Origin: Rhizobium sp. CG5
Lineage (GTDB): Bacteria > Pseudomonadota > Alphaproteobacteria > Rhizobiales > Rhizobiaceae
Assembly: GCF_023701945.1 (NCBI RefSeq)
Contig: NZ_JABAEF010000017.1
Span: forward strand, 1 to 64,000
Direction of reading: 5' to 3'
DNA: 64,000 nt
How positions within the stretch are numbered: position 1 is the stretch's first letter; each line of letters starts with the position of its first letter. Below the pieces are notes generated by a model that searched no databases, was not told the DNA's origin, and worked only from the letters and a program-made list of their open reading frames with translations. This document shows positions 1 to 8,880 of this stretch, piece by piece. The translations under genes and the position numbers were made by a program.

Positions 1-156
1 CCACTTACTTCGTCCGCCGTCGAATTGCGAAACCCTCCGTCCAGTTGTTCGGTGCCACACCATGGTGCTGAAGAATGGCTTGAGCCGGATGCGGGGTGAT
101 CCGCATGTCCGGTTCTTAGGGGGCGGCCGCGCAGCAATGCGCCGCTGCTACCCGAC
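1..156 (+). ncRNA. 3' end of a group II intron (domains V and VI), 5' part outside the window
   Basis: Positions 82-115 form a 34-nt hairpin with the hallmarks of group II domain V: it opens GAGCC and closes GGTTC, has an 8-bp lower stem, a 2-nt TG bulge on the 3' side, a 5-bp upper stem and a GTGA (GNRA) loop. A second GC-rich stem (about 119-150) fits domain VI. The A at 150 is the seventh base from the inferred 3' splice site, where a branch-point A is expected. The splice site is placed after 156 because the sequence from 157 continues an IS110 transposase in frame (Q-V-H-G-I-D). The intron-encoded reverse transcriptase would lie upstream, outside the window. Bases 1-81 hold no ORF I can assign and probably belong to the end of domain IV. 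Confidence 0.85.
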
Positions 157-1140
157 CAGGTACATGGCATTGATGACAGCAATCGTGTCGTGATCGCTCA
201 GAAACTCCGGCGCGCACACCTTCTTGCATTCTTTGCCAAGCTGAAGCCGAGTCTGATCGGCATGGAGGCGTGCGGCTCCGCGCATCACTGGGCGCGCGAA
301 CTGACAGGCATGGGCCATGAGGTCAAGCTGATGGCGCCGGCTTATGTGAAGCCGTACGTGAAGCGGGGGAAGAACGACATGGTGGATGCCGAGGCGATCT
401 GCGAGGCTGTGACCCGGCCGACCATGCGGTTCGTTCCAATCAAAACCGCGTCGCAGCAGTCGATCCTGATGGTGCACAAGTCGCGTGCTCTCCTCATCCG
501 GCAGAGGACCATGCTGGTGAACGCCTTACGAGGCCATCTCACGGAGATCGGCATCGTGGCGCCGGTCGGGATAGAAAGAACGGCAGAGCTCGTCGAGCGG
601 GTGCTCGCACACGAGCCGACCGAGCTGGACGTTCCGCCGCTCGTGGCTGACATTGTCGTATCCTTGGCCAGGCAAATCGACTCCCTGACCGCCGAGGTCA
701 GGACACTTGAAGCCAAGATACGCGAATGGCAACGAACGAGCGAAGCAGGCCGCAGGCTTGCGACGATCCCGGGCGTCGGCGTAATCACTGCCACAGCATT
801 GGCGGCGACGGTGCCTGATGCGTCAGTCTTCAGGTCGGGGCGAGAATTTGCCGCATGGCTCGGGCTGACGCCACGATCGAACTCGTCCGGAGGAAAAGAG
901 CGCCTCGGCAGGATCACGAAGGCCGGGAACCGATATCTGCGAACGCTGCTGATCGTTGGCGCGACAGCCGTCCTCAGGCATGTCAGGCATAAGATGCACG
1001 GGCCGCTCATCGAGTGGGTCAGGAAATTGTTGTTGACGAAGCCCCCGCGCCTGACGACCGTGGCGCTGGCGAACAAGATGGCGCGGATCGCATGGGCCGT
1101 GATGACGCGGCAGACGGTATACACAAACGCCATCGCATAG
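157..1140 (+). pseudogene. IS110-family transposase, 3' exon interrupted by a group II intron
   Basis: Reading from 157 gives QVHGIDD followed by conserved IS110 transposase sequence. The N-terminal RuvC-like DEDD domain lacks only its first strand, the part carrying the first Asp (family pattern GIDLAKNVF), which must lie upstream of the intron. Later motifs are present: NDMVDAEAI with acidic residues, then a C-terminal Transposase_20 domain (IPGVGVITA... FAAWLGLTPR) with the SSGGKERLG serine motif. A GTG at 190 could start a 316-aa protein, but family alignment shows the frame continuing upstream to the splice point. If the intron splices, a full transposase could still be made from RNA; as DNA the gene is interrupted. 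Confidence 0.88.
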
Positions 1141-1684
1141 AAACCGACGCAACAGCGTCACCGAGTTCGGAGGGCCTGCCAGACGATCGTGATGAATACC
1201 GGTTCCGCCGGGGATCAGGACAACCCGTTCGCGAGACTGCATCTGCAGAATGCGCTTTTTTGATTGGGACCATGATCCGCGGATTTCATCAAGGCCCGCG
1301 GCCGTTCGGCCGATCATCAGAGAGGCCGGACATATGCGAGCAGCCAGCCGGGTTCAAAAAGATCAGAAGATAGGCTTGACCGAGGGGGTGTCCACATATG
1401 CCTCGCGAGGAATGGCGGCTAAGCCGACAGGGGAAGAAAACGAGCCGGCCGTTGCGGATGCCGAGCGAGCCGAGCACCGCGAGGCGGTCTTTGGTCAGAC
1501 ATGCCCCATCGAGACCGCAGTGGACTTGGCCTACTGACAGATCAAGTGTTACGACTATGGCATCATCGGGAGGTGCCGAATGGGAGCGGGTTGCATAGTG
1601 GCCACAACTCCCAATCGAATAATCGAAGCGAACGCCCACATGTGAGAGATTGCCGGAACGGGCATTATGCCTCCTCGCTTATGC
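1141..1684. other. Non-coding region downstream of the IS110 transposase
   Basis: About 540 bases with no convincing gene. The sequence is GC-rich with several short open frames but no ribosome binding site or recognisable domain. It probably contains the right end of the IS110-type element; the exact end cannot be fixed because the left end is not in the window. Elements of the IS1111 subgroup carry their guide (bridge/seek) RNA downstream of the transposase, so a structured RNA could lie here. This is inferred only from position. Confidence 0.4.
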
Positions 1685-2617
1685 TCAGACGAGTTCGCCA
1701 AGGTGGTGTCTGACCCATTTCGCCTCCTCCGACGCTGTGCGACCGAAATGTCGCTTAAAGTCTCGGCTGAACTGGGCCGGGCTTGCATAACCGACTGACC
1801 TCGCGACCACCGCAATCGTCTTCTCCTGGCGGGCGATGATCAATCTTGCTTCTTGCAGCCGCATGGCCTTCACGTATTGCATCGGACTGGTGCCAGTCAG
1901 GTCCTTGAAATTCACATGGTAGGACGGCGCGCTCATGCCCACCCTGCCGGCCAGGTCGGCGATGGAGATTTCCGTGCCGTAGTGCTGCCGCAGCCAGGCC
2001 AAGCTCCGGAAGATTTTCCCGTATGGCCCACTGTGCTGAAGCGCGGCAATCATTGCGCCGCCTTGCGGACCGACCAGCACCCGATAGTGCAGTTCGCGCA
2101 GAATACCCGCACCCAGAACGGCACTTTCGACCGGACTGCGAAGCGCCCTCAACAGGCGTAACAGGACGTCCTCGATGTTAGCATCCATCTTGTTCGACAT
2201 CAGACCGCGTGGCGGATGACCTGAAAGCTCGCTGCGCTTTTCGACCTGCAGGGCGATCTCAGCCGCCAACTGCATATCGAATTCGAGATAGACCGCAAGC
2301 AATGGCCTCTCCGGACTGGCGGTCGATTCCATCCGGAAAGGCACGGGGACAGAAACAGCCAGATAGTGGTCTTCATCGTAGCGGAAGATTTCTCCGTCCA
2401 GCATGCCCTGCTTGCTGCCCTGCAGGACGAACACGGCGCCTGGGTTATAGAGGACCGGGACATCGTGGAGCACGGCCTCGGTGCGGAGAATACGAACGCG
2501 ATCGAGCCCGGTCGGATTGTATCCGTGACGCGGAGCTAGACCGCCGGCCAACTCGACCAGCTGGCCTCGCATCGATTGGCGATGTCCATCAATCATAGGA
2601 TTTGGCAACAACTTCAT
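1685..2617 (-). CDS. AraC-family transcriptional regulator
   Basis: A 310-aa protein. Residues about 20-190 match the N-terminal cupin-like AraC_N domain of AraC regulators that control oxidoreductases (segments such as VLYNPGAVFVLQGSKQG and YLEFDMQLAAEI). Residues about 205-305 form two helix-turn-helix motifs of the AraC/XylS DNA-binding domain, ending in the family signature region (VARSVGYASPAQFSRDFKRHFGR). It is transcribed away from the short-chain dehydrogenase starting at 2693, a common pairing for this subfamily, so it probably regulates that gene. The start at 2617 has a weak GCGGAT upstream; an internal Met at 2596 is possible but has no ribosome binding site. The inducer is unknown. 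Confidence 0.9.
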   Translation of the reverse strand: MKLLPNPMIDGHRQSMRGQLVELAGGLAPRHGYNPTGLDRVRILRTEAVLHDVPVLYNPGAVFVLQGSKQGMLDGEIFRYDEDHYLAVSVPVPFRMESTASPERPLLAVYLEFDMQLAAEIALQVEKRSELSGHPPRGLMSNKMDANIEDVLLRLLRALRSPVESAVLGAGILRELHYRVLVGPQGGAMIAALQHSGPYGKIFRSLAWLRQHYGTEISIADLAGRVGMSAPSYHVNFKDLTGTSPMQYVKAMRLQEARLIIARQEKTIAVVARSVGYASPAQFSRDFKRHFGRTASEEAKWVRHHLGELV

Positions 2618-2692
2618 CGGATCCGCAATCGTTCAGCCGGACGATTAATACTATCTGTCAAACGTCTCCTCAATCAAGGAAGTTCGCACATC
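2618..2692. promoter_or_regulatory. Divergent promoter region between the AraC regulator and the SDR gene
   Basis: This 75-base stretch separates two divergent start codons and must carry both promoters. AAGGA at 2676-2680 is the likely ribosome binding site for the SDR start at 2693. I could not identify a clear AraC operator by eye. Confidence 0.5.
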
Positions 2693-3520
2693 ATGTCGAG
2701 AAAGACCTTTTTCATCACCGGCGCAAATTCCGGCTTCGGCTTGGCCATCGCTACGGCTGCTGCTCAGATGGGCCATCAGGTGATCGGCACCGTCCGCTCC
2801 GAGACGGCACGCTCGGCGCTTGCCGCAGCCGTGCCCGCCATTCACCCCGTCCTTTGCGACGTCACCGCGTTCGACCAGATTCCGGATGTCGTCCGTGATA
2901 CGGAAGACAAGTACGGGCCGGTCGATGTGCTCATCAACAATGCGGGTTACGGCCACGAGGGCGTCATCGAAGAATCGCCTCTCGAAGAGATGCGCAGACA
3001 GTTCGACGTGAACGTCTTTGGCGCTGTAGCTGTCGCCAAGGCGTTTATTCCCAGGTTCCGCGAACGGCGCCAGGGTTTCATCGTCAATGTCACGTCGATG
3101 GGCGGCATGATCACCATGCCCGGTATCGGGTATTACTGTGGCAGCAAGTTTGCGCTGCAAGGCATATCGGAAGTGATGCGTTCAGAAATGGCGCCGTTCG
3201 GTGTGCATGTGACGACGTTATGCCCCGGCTCTTTCCGCACAGACTGGGCCGGACGTTCGATGATCCGCACGGAAAGGTCGATCGCGGATTACGATTCCCT
3301 TTTTGATCCGATACGCGAGGCCCGGCAGGCAGTCAGTGGCAAGCAGCTTGGTGATCCAGAGAAACTCGCTGCAGCCGTCTTGATCCTAGTCGAGACCGAT
3401 AACCCGCCACCGCAACTTCTCCTTGGCAGCGACGCTCTCAAGCATGTATCGGCGAGACTCAAGCGTCTCCAAGAAGAGATCGATGCGTGGACCTCCGTGA
3501 CGGTATCGACGGACGGCTGA
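2693..3520 (+). CDS. Short-chain dehydrogenase/reductase (SDR family)
   Basis: A 275-aa classical SDR. It has the nucleotide-binding glycine motif TGANSGFG near the N-terminus, NNAG around residue 80, a catalytic Ser in the segment VTSMGG and the catalytic YxxxK as YYCGSK. The start at 2693 (MSRKTFF) is preferred over an upstream in-frame ATG at 2576, because it is preceded by AAGGA and places the Rossmann motif where SDRs have it. The substrate cannot be read from the sequence. Length and motifs are complete. Divergence from the AraC regulator suggests control by it. Confidence 0.92.
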   Translation: MSRKTFFITGANSGFGLAIATAAAQMGHQVIGTVRSETARSALAAAVPAIHPVLCDVTAFDQIPDVVRDTEDKYGPVDVLINNAGYGHEGVIEESPLEEMRRQFDVNVFGAVAVAKAFIPRFRERRQGFIVNVTSMGGMITMPGIGYYCGSKFALQGISEVMRSEMAPFGVHVTTLCPGSFRTDWAGRSMIRTERSIADYDSLFDPIREARQAVSGKQLGDPEKLAAAVLILVETDNPPPQLLLGSDALKHVSARLKRLQEEIDAWTSVTVSTDG

Positions 3521-3590
3521 CCGGAGAAAGAGGGCGCTCGGACCCTACGGCGCATTTACCCATTTATGATTTTCCTAAATGGGGCCTCAG

Positions 3591-3608
3591 GCGGGGCCGA
3601 AGCCCCGC
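3591..3608 (-). terminator. GC hairpin with a UUCG loop, likely terminator
   Basis: GCGGGGC pairs with GCCCCGC around a 4-base loop that reads TTCG on the minus strand, a very stable tetraloop. It lies 8 bases past the stop of the minus-strand gene ending at 3616 and about 70 bases past the SDR stop, so it may serve both. There is no T-run on either side. Confidence 0.6.
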
Positions 3609-3615
3609 GATCGTC

Positions 3616-4200
3616 CTATTCAAATGCTGCCATCTGGGCCGTCGCGGCCTTTTGGTCGACTGAGTTGGCGGGCTGCTCGACCGTACGCTCGTAGGGCTTC
3701 CAGGTTTCGCCGGTTATGTCCTCGTAAGCCGAGACGGCTCCTTCGGCTGCCATGCGAACCACATGGGCCTGCAGGCCCATGTCGGCTGCGAACTCGCGCT
3801 TTCGCTGGGCGCGGCTGTCGAAGCCTACCGGGCCGTCGAGGTCCTCGTCCCTGGTATCGTTGGAGAGCTTCATGGTGAGATCGCGGGCTTCGGTTACCGC
3901 GCGGCTGTAAAACTGCCCCGCGCCGTAGGCTGAGCCGACGAAGGATCCGACGATGCGCTGCATGTGGATCTGCATGGCCTTTTCGGCAAGGCCGTCCTTC
4001 AGGGCATCGGCGCTTTCGATCAACTGACCGCGGTGGAGGTCGCGGATCCCGTCGCTGTCGATGAGGGCAAGGCCGAAGCTTTCCGAGATGCGCAGTGCCT
4101 GGGCTGTATCGGGGCAGGCGTGCCTGACCATTTCGAGGGTGGTGGCGCGCTGGGATTTGGCTGGGCGGTTTTTCTGGGTGGAGCGGTTGAGCGGTGCCAT
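3616..4200 (-). CDS. Conserved plasmid protein of unknown function
   Basis: A 194-aa, mostly helical, charged protein without a signal peptide or membrane segment. I do not recognise a domain. The start at 4200 (MAPLNRSTQ) is chosen because AAAGGA lies 7 bases upstream; the frame stays open further upstream, but that extension is Pro/Gly-rich and looks like leader sequence. The basic N-terminus (RSTQKNRPAKSQR) could contact nucleic acid, but that is a guess. It is the last gene in the minus-strand backbone block, and its context suggests a plasmid maintenance or transfer-associated role. Confidence 0.65.
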   Translation of the reverse strand: MAPLNRSTQKNRPAKSQRATTLEMVRHACPDTAQALRISESFGLALIDSDGIRDLHRGQLIESADALKDGLAEKAMQIHMQRIVGSFVGSAYGAGQFYSRAVTEARDLTMKLSNDTRDEDLDGPVGFDSRAQRKREFAADMGLQAHVVRMAAEGAVSAYEDITGETWKPYERTVEQPANSVDQKAATAQMAAFE

Positions 4201-4887
4201 GATCGGATCCTTTATGAGCGATGTTTCAGCGAAGCCCGGGGTGCCTGACGTCGTCCGGCTCAGCCCCTCGGGTGCGGGCAAAAGGACATGGGCACCAGCG
4301 GCCCGGCCCAAGGTCAGGGCATCGCCAGGAGGAGCGAGGACGGTTTGCGGATGGTGCTGCCCGCCTCAAGCGGGCTGCGACAGACGCGGGCCTGCCTTGC
4401 GACGAGGCGATGATCCTGCCGCAACGCGGCGCGAAAGCGGCCTTTGACCGGGGCGCGCCCATGTCAGACCGCAGCAAAACCGAGGTGCTGTGCCGGCCGA
4501 CGATCTGGTTTCTCGGCAGCATGACGCAATCGCCATCGCCGATCCGACCGTGGCAACGCCGCTTCACCCACGCAGGCCACTGACAAATCCCGGTCCCATC
4601 ACAGTGTGCCAGGATGGTTGCCGCCAGTTCTCTGGCTCCGCGTTTCGATCAGCGCTCTTACCGTACCTTCGAGTGGCCGGACCCCTCTCACCCGGCTCAG
4701 TTGATATGCATTCTGTGATCAGTGAATGGGCCACGCCGTGCTTTGCATTTCCACCGCGCCTTCGTTTATCGTGTCAGCTCAGCCCGCCGGGAGCGGCAAT
4801 CCTGCTGCCGTGCCCAGATCCTGCGATAGAGCTCGATGAAATCGATTACCTGATTTCGAGGTGGGTCGCAGTCTGTGAGCGCGGCAG
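4201..4887. other. Intergenic leader region with no convincing gene
   Basis: Several frames are open for 100-160 codons because the DNA is GC-rich, but none has a ribosome binding site plus recognisable sequence. The part near 4200 carries the ribosome binding site of the 194-aa gene and a GCGAAGCC motif at 4229-4236 that recurs at the same distance upstream of the DUF1419 gene. The 12-mer CCTGCCTTGCGA at 4391-4402 recurs at 7477-7488 upstream of the ParB-like gene. Confidence 0.5.
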
Positions 4888-5538
4888 TCATTGCCTCGCC
4901 GCCCAGGTCACGAAGCTGGACGGACCGTCATATGGCTGGTGCTTCAGTGGATCAATGACGAAGCCGTGTCGGCCGATCTGGTAGTCGGCGCGTGGAACCA
5001 GGAACCGTCGTTCGCCTGTCTCGCCCCGAAACCCGCCCAGCGTCGCGATGCACTCGACGAAACCCGGTTGGTGATCGGAATTGAGGGCCGCGATGACCAC
5101 CCAGTCATTGCGATGGCGGCTCTCGAATTCCTGCCGGTCCCGCATGTGAGACTGACTGCCGTCCAATGCGACGCCCATGACGCGCTCGTAGGCATCAGGA
5201 TAAGAGTCGCGAAGTGTGCGATCGCCGAGGCGCCGCTCATAGGCGGTGAACAGCTGCGGAAAGGCGTGGGCGATCTTCGCCCATTCACAATCCTCCTCGT
5301 AGAATCCGTTGTCATTACGATAGAGGGGATGGACGACGGCGTTTGCAATTTCATCCAGATGGAAGCCGCCGTGACTGGCGGTCGAATGCAGAACGATACC
5401 GTCGGCATATCGCCGCGAGACCTGTGCCATGCCCCAAGGCGTCGATGCTCCGGCATGTATCGTCGGCCGGTCCAATGCCCTTAGTTCAGCCTCATGCACT
5501 GCTTTTTCTGTGGCCATGTCATCATGGATCTCTGCCAT
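4888..5538 (-). CDS. DUF7007-like plasmid protein
   Basis: A 216-aa soluble protein. The segment GIVLHSTASHGGFHLDE (about residues 48-64) is the signature of a family now called DUF7007, found on rhizobial plasmids and without a known function; I assign it from memory of that motif. The start at 5538 has AAGGAG 8 bases upstream. It sits 82 bases downstream of the ParB-like gene on the same strand and is probably cotranscribed with it. Conserved His, Ser and acidic residues in the signature could be catalytic, but no activity is known to me. Confidence 0.75.
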   Translation of the reverse strand: MAEIHDDMATEKAVHEAELRALDRPTIHAGASTPWGMAQVSRRYADGIVLHSTASHGGFHLDEIANAVVHPLYRNDNGFYEEDCEWAKIAHAFPQLFTAYERRLGDRTLRDSYPDAYERVMGVALDGSQSHMRDRQEFESRHRNDWVVIAALNSDHQPGFVECIATLGGFRGETGERRFLVPRADYQIGRHGFVIDPLKHQPYDGPSSFVTWAARQ

Positions 5539-5620
5539 GACAAACTCCTTCTAACTGTTTGAGACAGAAACGCCGCCGGCATGAGCCAGCGGCGTCGGTT
5601 CAGATCCTGGTGCCTGGCGT

Positions 5621-7336
5621 TTATTCGGCAGCCTCGCGGAAACCTTCGTCCGCCTCTTCCTCGGCCGCAGAATGGTCCACAACCTCACCACCGGAAAGCT
5701 GATCTTCCAGCGTATCGGGAACGTCGTCAGCATCCTCCAATCCGCTGTCGACGCTGGTGTAGCGTTCGACCCACGATCGCACCTCCTCAGTGGATGGCGC
5801 CAGCAGCGCTGCCGGATTCACCAGCCGTCCGTCGGCAAAATGCTCAACCAGAGCCGCGCGGGTATCCTTCACCTTGATCCGACCGGGCACGCCCGCCGTT
5901 TCCGCGGTCGCCTCAAGCGCAGTGCGTGACAGGCATGAGAGGAAGTCTTCCGTCGCCATATTGGGCAGGAACTCATCAGCACCGACAGCGTCGCCGGCAA
6001 TGCGGGCGATCAGGCCGCTATCGGAGCGATTGCGCCGAAGCGATAGGACTTCGATCAGAACCGAGCGTGCAGCCTGCACCAGTGTCTCGCGATCGGAGGA
6101 CAGTTTGCCGTCCTCGCCAATCAGCCTAGCAGCATGCGGGCCGCATTTCGCATGACCATAGGGATTGTCCGATGCGCCGCTGGCAACGCTGACATTCATG
6201 CCGGTGAAGGCGAGAATGAGCAAAGCCATCAGCGTGTCGTCTTCGATCGGCGCACGGGCAAGCGCCTCGTGCAGAGCGTCAGTCCGCAAGTCGCCGATCA
6301 TGTCGAGGCCCTTCTGGGTTACATCGGGCCGTGCTTTCGGTTCCTCGACATCCTCGACAACAGTTTCGACACCATCGGCATCCTTGACCAGCTTGGGCTT
6401 CTTCACGTCGGGCATGCGATAGGCGACCGACTGCACCGAGCCGTCGCGGGCGTTGATGTACCAGCCGGTCAGGTCACCCTTGCCGGCCTTGCCGTAGACC
6501 TGTTGCGCTTTGGCCGGCAGTTTCGCCTGGCCGTATTCATTGGCCTCGATCACCGAGCCACGCTTCGGCAGATTGTTGGAGAGCCATTCCTGCTGCGCAC
6601 CGAGAAACGCCTCGACGTCTGTCGTATAGCGGCTGTCCTCGTCAGCGGGTGCAAACAGGTCCTCGACCCAGGTGATGCCATAAGCCTGCGCCAGTTCGTC
6701 ACCGAAGCTTGCATGCTTGGCGAGCATCCGGGTCGTGGTCAGTGAGCGGGCCACCTCCCACCACGAGACCTGCGGGTCCTGCTTCTTCGGCTTGTACTTC
6801 TTCCAGACCTCGGCCTGCTCGTCCTGGCCGGCGGCGGCGATCGTGCGCAGCTGTTGCTCGTTCGGCATATCGCCCCGCGCCATCTGGTCGAGCATGGCGG
6901 GCAGGATGTTGGCGAGCAGCCGTAGCTTGCGGATCTGCCGGCTCGGAAGTGCCAGCGCCATCGCGATCGACTCTTCGGTCCACCCCAGGGCCACCAGCCG
7001 TTCGATGGCGCGCCATTGATCGACGGGGTTCAGCGGCTCGCGGGCGATGTTCTCCGCAAAGGACTGCATGGCGCCGAGATCGTCGGAGGGATCGGCCAGC
7101 AGCAGCGGAATTTCCAAGAGATCCGCGGCAATCGCCTGGGCGGCGCGGCGATGTCCGAAGACGATGATATAGCTATTGCCGCCATCGGGATCGAGTTTGA
7201 CGATTGGTGGCTGAACGACGCCGATTGCCCTGATCGATGCGCAGAGCAGCGCGTCGGACTGGGGTGAGGATTTCGACTGGCGGGACCGGTCGGGATTGTC
7301 CTTCAGGCTGCGCGGATCGGCTGTAATCAACTGCAT
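5621..7336 (-). CDS. ParB/RepB-like DNA-binding protein
   Basis: A 571-aa protein. The N-terminal 110 residues form a ParB/sulfiredoxin-type nucleotidase fold with the motifs VVQPPIV, FGHRRAAQA and ENIAREPLNP. Residues about 110-160 form the central ParB helix-turn-helix (WTEESIAMALALPSRQIRKL). The remaining 400 residues have no domain I can name and end in an acidic tail. It is much longer than a chromosomal ParB (about 290 aa) and has no ParA beside it, so it is probably not the replicon's main partition protein. The start at 7336 (MQLITADPRS) has AAAGG upstream; the open frame extends to 7624, but that part is low-complexity leader. Downstream on the same strand lies the DUF7007-like gene. 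Confidence 0.88.
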   Translation of the reverse strand: MQLITADPRSLKDNPDRSRQSKSSPQSDALLCASIRAIGVVQPPIVKLDPDGGNSYIIVFGHRRAAQAIAADLLEIPLLLADPSDDLGAMQSFAENIAREPLNPVDQWRAIERLVALGWTEESIAMALALPSRQIRKLRLLANILPAMLDQMARGDMPNEQQLRTIAAAGQDEQAEVWKKYKPKKQDPQVSWWEVARSLTTTRMLAKHASFGDELAQAYGITWVEDLFAPADEDSRYTTDVEAFLGAQQEWLSNNLPKRGSVIEANEYGQAKLPAKAQQVYGKAGKGDLTGWYINARDGSVQSVAYRMPDVKKPKLVKDADGVETVVEDVEEPKARPDVTQKGLDMIGDLRTDALHEALARAPIEDDTLMALLILAFTGMNVSVASGASDNPYGHAKCGPHAARLIGEDGKLSSDRETLVQAARSVLIEVLSLRRNRSDSGLIARIAGDAVGADEFLPNMATEDFLSCLSRTALEATAETAGVPGRIKVKDTRAALVEHFADGRLVNPAALLAPSTEEVRSWVERYTSVDSGLEDADDVPDTLEDQLSGGEVVDHSAAEEEADEGFREAAE

Positions 7337-7657
7337 GGGAATGACCTTTCGGTTTCGGGCGGACGGACTGTCCTTGCCTCCTCGTCTTCTTCTCGAAGAC
7401 ATCTCCCGAACCGCAGGACGGGACGGCGGCTGCAATTGCGCCGGAGCAGACCTGGCTTGCGGGCGAGCGAGGCACACCTGCCTTGCGAGGCAAGCTTGCC
7501 CGGTCTCGGCAACCGGCGCGATTGAGAGAAGCAGCAGCCGTTGGACCGCTCTTGCGAACCGGTTTCCTTCCCCTCCTTCCTCCCCTCCCTCGTCGTCCTC
7601 CCTTCCATTTCCCAGCGATGTCACACGATTTTAAGCAATTGCTGCTGAACTCTGGCC
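7337..7657. other. Intergenic region between divergent ParB-like and ligase genes
   Basis: About 320 bases holding the 5' leaders of both genes. It contains a perfect 12-bp palindrome GGCAAGCTTGCC at 7489-7500, directly after the 12-mer CCTGCCTTGCGA shared with 4391-4402. A pyrimidine-rich run precedes the ligase start. No gene is supported. Confidence 0.5.
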
Positions 7658-8703
7658 ATGACAAAGCCGCCGCGCCAAAAATCCCAGCCGCTTTTGCGGG
7701 AGACGGATCTCCCGATCCGCTCGCGACCGCTTAAAATCCGCGATCCTGCCCAGCCGCAGCTCCCTTTCGATCCGATGCCAGCGCGTATCGAACCGTGCCT
7801 GGCGCTGTTGAAAGCAAAACCGCCAACCGGACCGGACTGGATCTACGAGATCAAATGGGACGGCTATCGTATTGCAGTTCACATCGAGCCGAAAGCGGTG
7901 CGGATCATCACACGTGGCGGTCATGACTGGACCGACAGGTTTCCGGCGATCGCAGGCGCTGCGCGCAAGCTTGACGTCGGGACCGCCATTCTCGATGGGG
8001 AAGCCGTTGTCCTCGATGCCGAGGGCCGCTCGGATTTCGGGGCGCTGCAGCGTTCACTTGGCGGGCGCGGGGGCAGACAAGCCTCTGAGCATGCGATCCT
8101 CTACGCATTCGACCTTTTGTATTTCGACGGGCATGACCTGACGAAGATGGAGTTGTCCGGACGTCGTCACCTGCTGGAAGACCTGATCGGCGAAGGCGAA
8201 GGAGCGATCCGCGTCTCGCAGGAGGTCGAAGCGGATGGCGCGACACTTCTGGCGGCCGCGCGCGAGCACGGCCTGGAAGGCATCATCGCCAAGCACCGCG
8301 ACAGTGCCTACCGCTCGGGTCGGCTCGGCAACTGGCTGAAGATCAAATGCATCCAGAGCGGAAGCTTTATGATTGTCGGATACGAGCCATCCACCGCGGC
8401 GCGCGGTGGGATCGGCAGCTGTTGCTGGCGGCCTACCAGGGTGCCGCGTTCGTCTATGTCGGTTCGGTCGGGACTGGCTTCAAAGAGAAAGACACTATCG
8501 AACTGCGCCGGATGCTGGACACGCTGAAGACCAGGCGTGCTCCAGTTGCGGTTGATAAGAAGGGGGCCGTCTTCGTTCAACCGACATTGATTGCCGAGAT
8601 CGAGTACCGCGCCTGGACCGACGATGGCAAATTGCGGCACGCCTCGTACAAGGGCCTGCGGGAACTGCAGGACAACGCGGCGATCTACAAACTCAGCGAG
8701 TAG
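7658..8703 (+). pseudogene. ATP-dependent DNA ligase (LigD-ligase type), frameshifted
   Basis: The first frame (7658 to about 8419) carries the adenylation domain: motif I EIKWDGYR with the nucleotidyl-accepting Lys, LDGEAVVLD (motif III region), EGIIAKH (motif IV) and WLKIKC (motif V). After GIGS the protein is continued only in the next frame (LLLAAYQGAAFVYVGSVGTGF...), which contains the C-terminal OB-fold and ends at 8703. One missing base, most simply a C between 8419 and 8420, explains the break. An intact product would be about 348 aa, like stand-alone ligases related to the ligase domain of NHEJ protein LigD. No ku gene is seen nearby. It is either a true pseudogene or a sequencing error. 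Confidence 0.9.
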
Positions 8704-8723
8704 GTTTCTAAGGTCTCAAAACG

Positions 8724-8757
8724 AAAGGGCGCTCGACCCTTTCGGGGAGCGCCCTTT
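8724..8757 (+). terminator. Perfect 11-bp hairpin after the ligase gene
   Basis: AAAGGGCGCTC at 8724-8734 is the exact reverse complement of 8747-8757, with a 12-base loop. It lies 20 bases past the ligase stop and about 120 bases before the end of the opposing methylase-helicase gene. A short A/T flank on each side means it could act for both convergent genes. Confidence 0.75.
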
Positions 8758-8880
8758 CCAACCCGGACAGTTTCAAACGCGCGGCAAATCGCCACTGTGA
8801 GGCAAACCATCGAAACGGGTGATGACCGACAGGTGTGTATCGCCCGACCTCGTTTCAAGTGACGGTGGATATACCGCCGT

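Noticed and set aside
342-1133. Long minus-strand frame opposite the IS110 transposase
   Set aside because: Shadow of the conserved plus-strand gene in GC-rich DNA; no protein-like sequence.
1250-1537. 95-codon plus-strand frame after the IS110 gene
   Set aside because: No ribosome binding site or domain; it lies in the likely non-coding 3' end of the IS and its flank.
4490-4984. 164-codon plus-strand frame in the backbone gap
   Set aside because: Low-complexity composition, overlaps the end of the DUF7007-like gene, no ribosome binding site.
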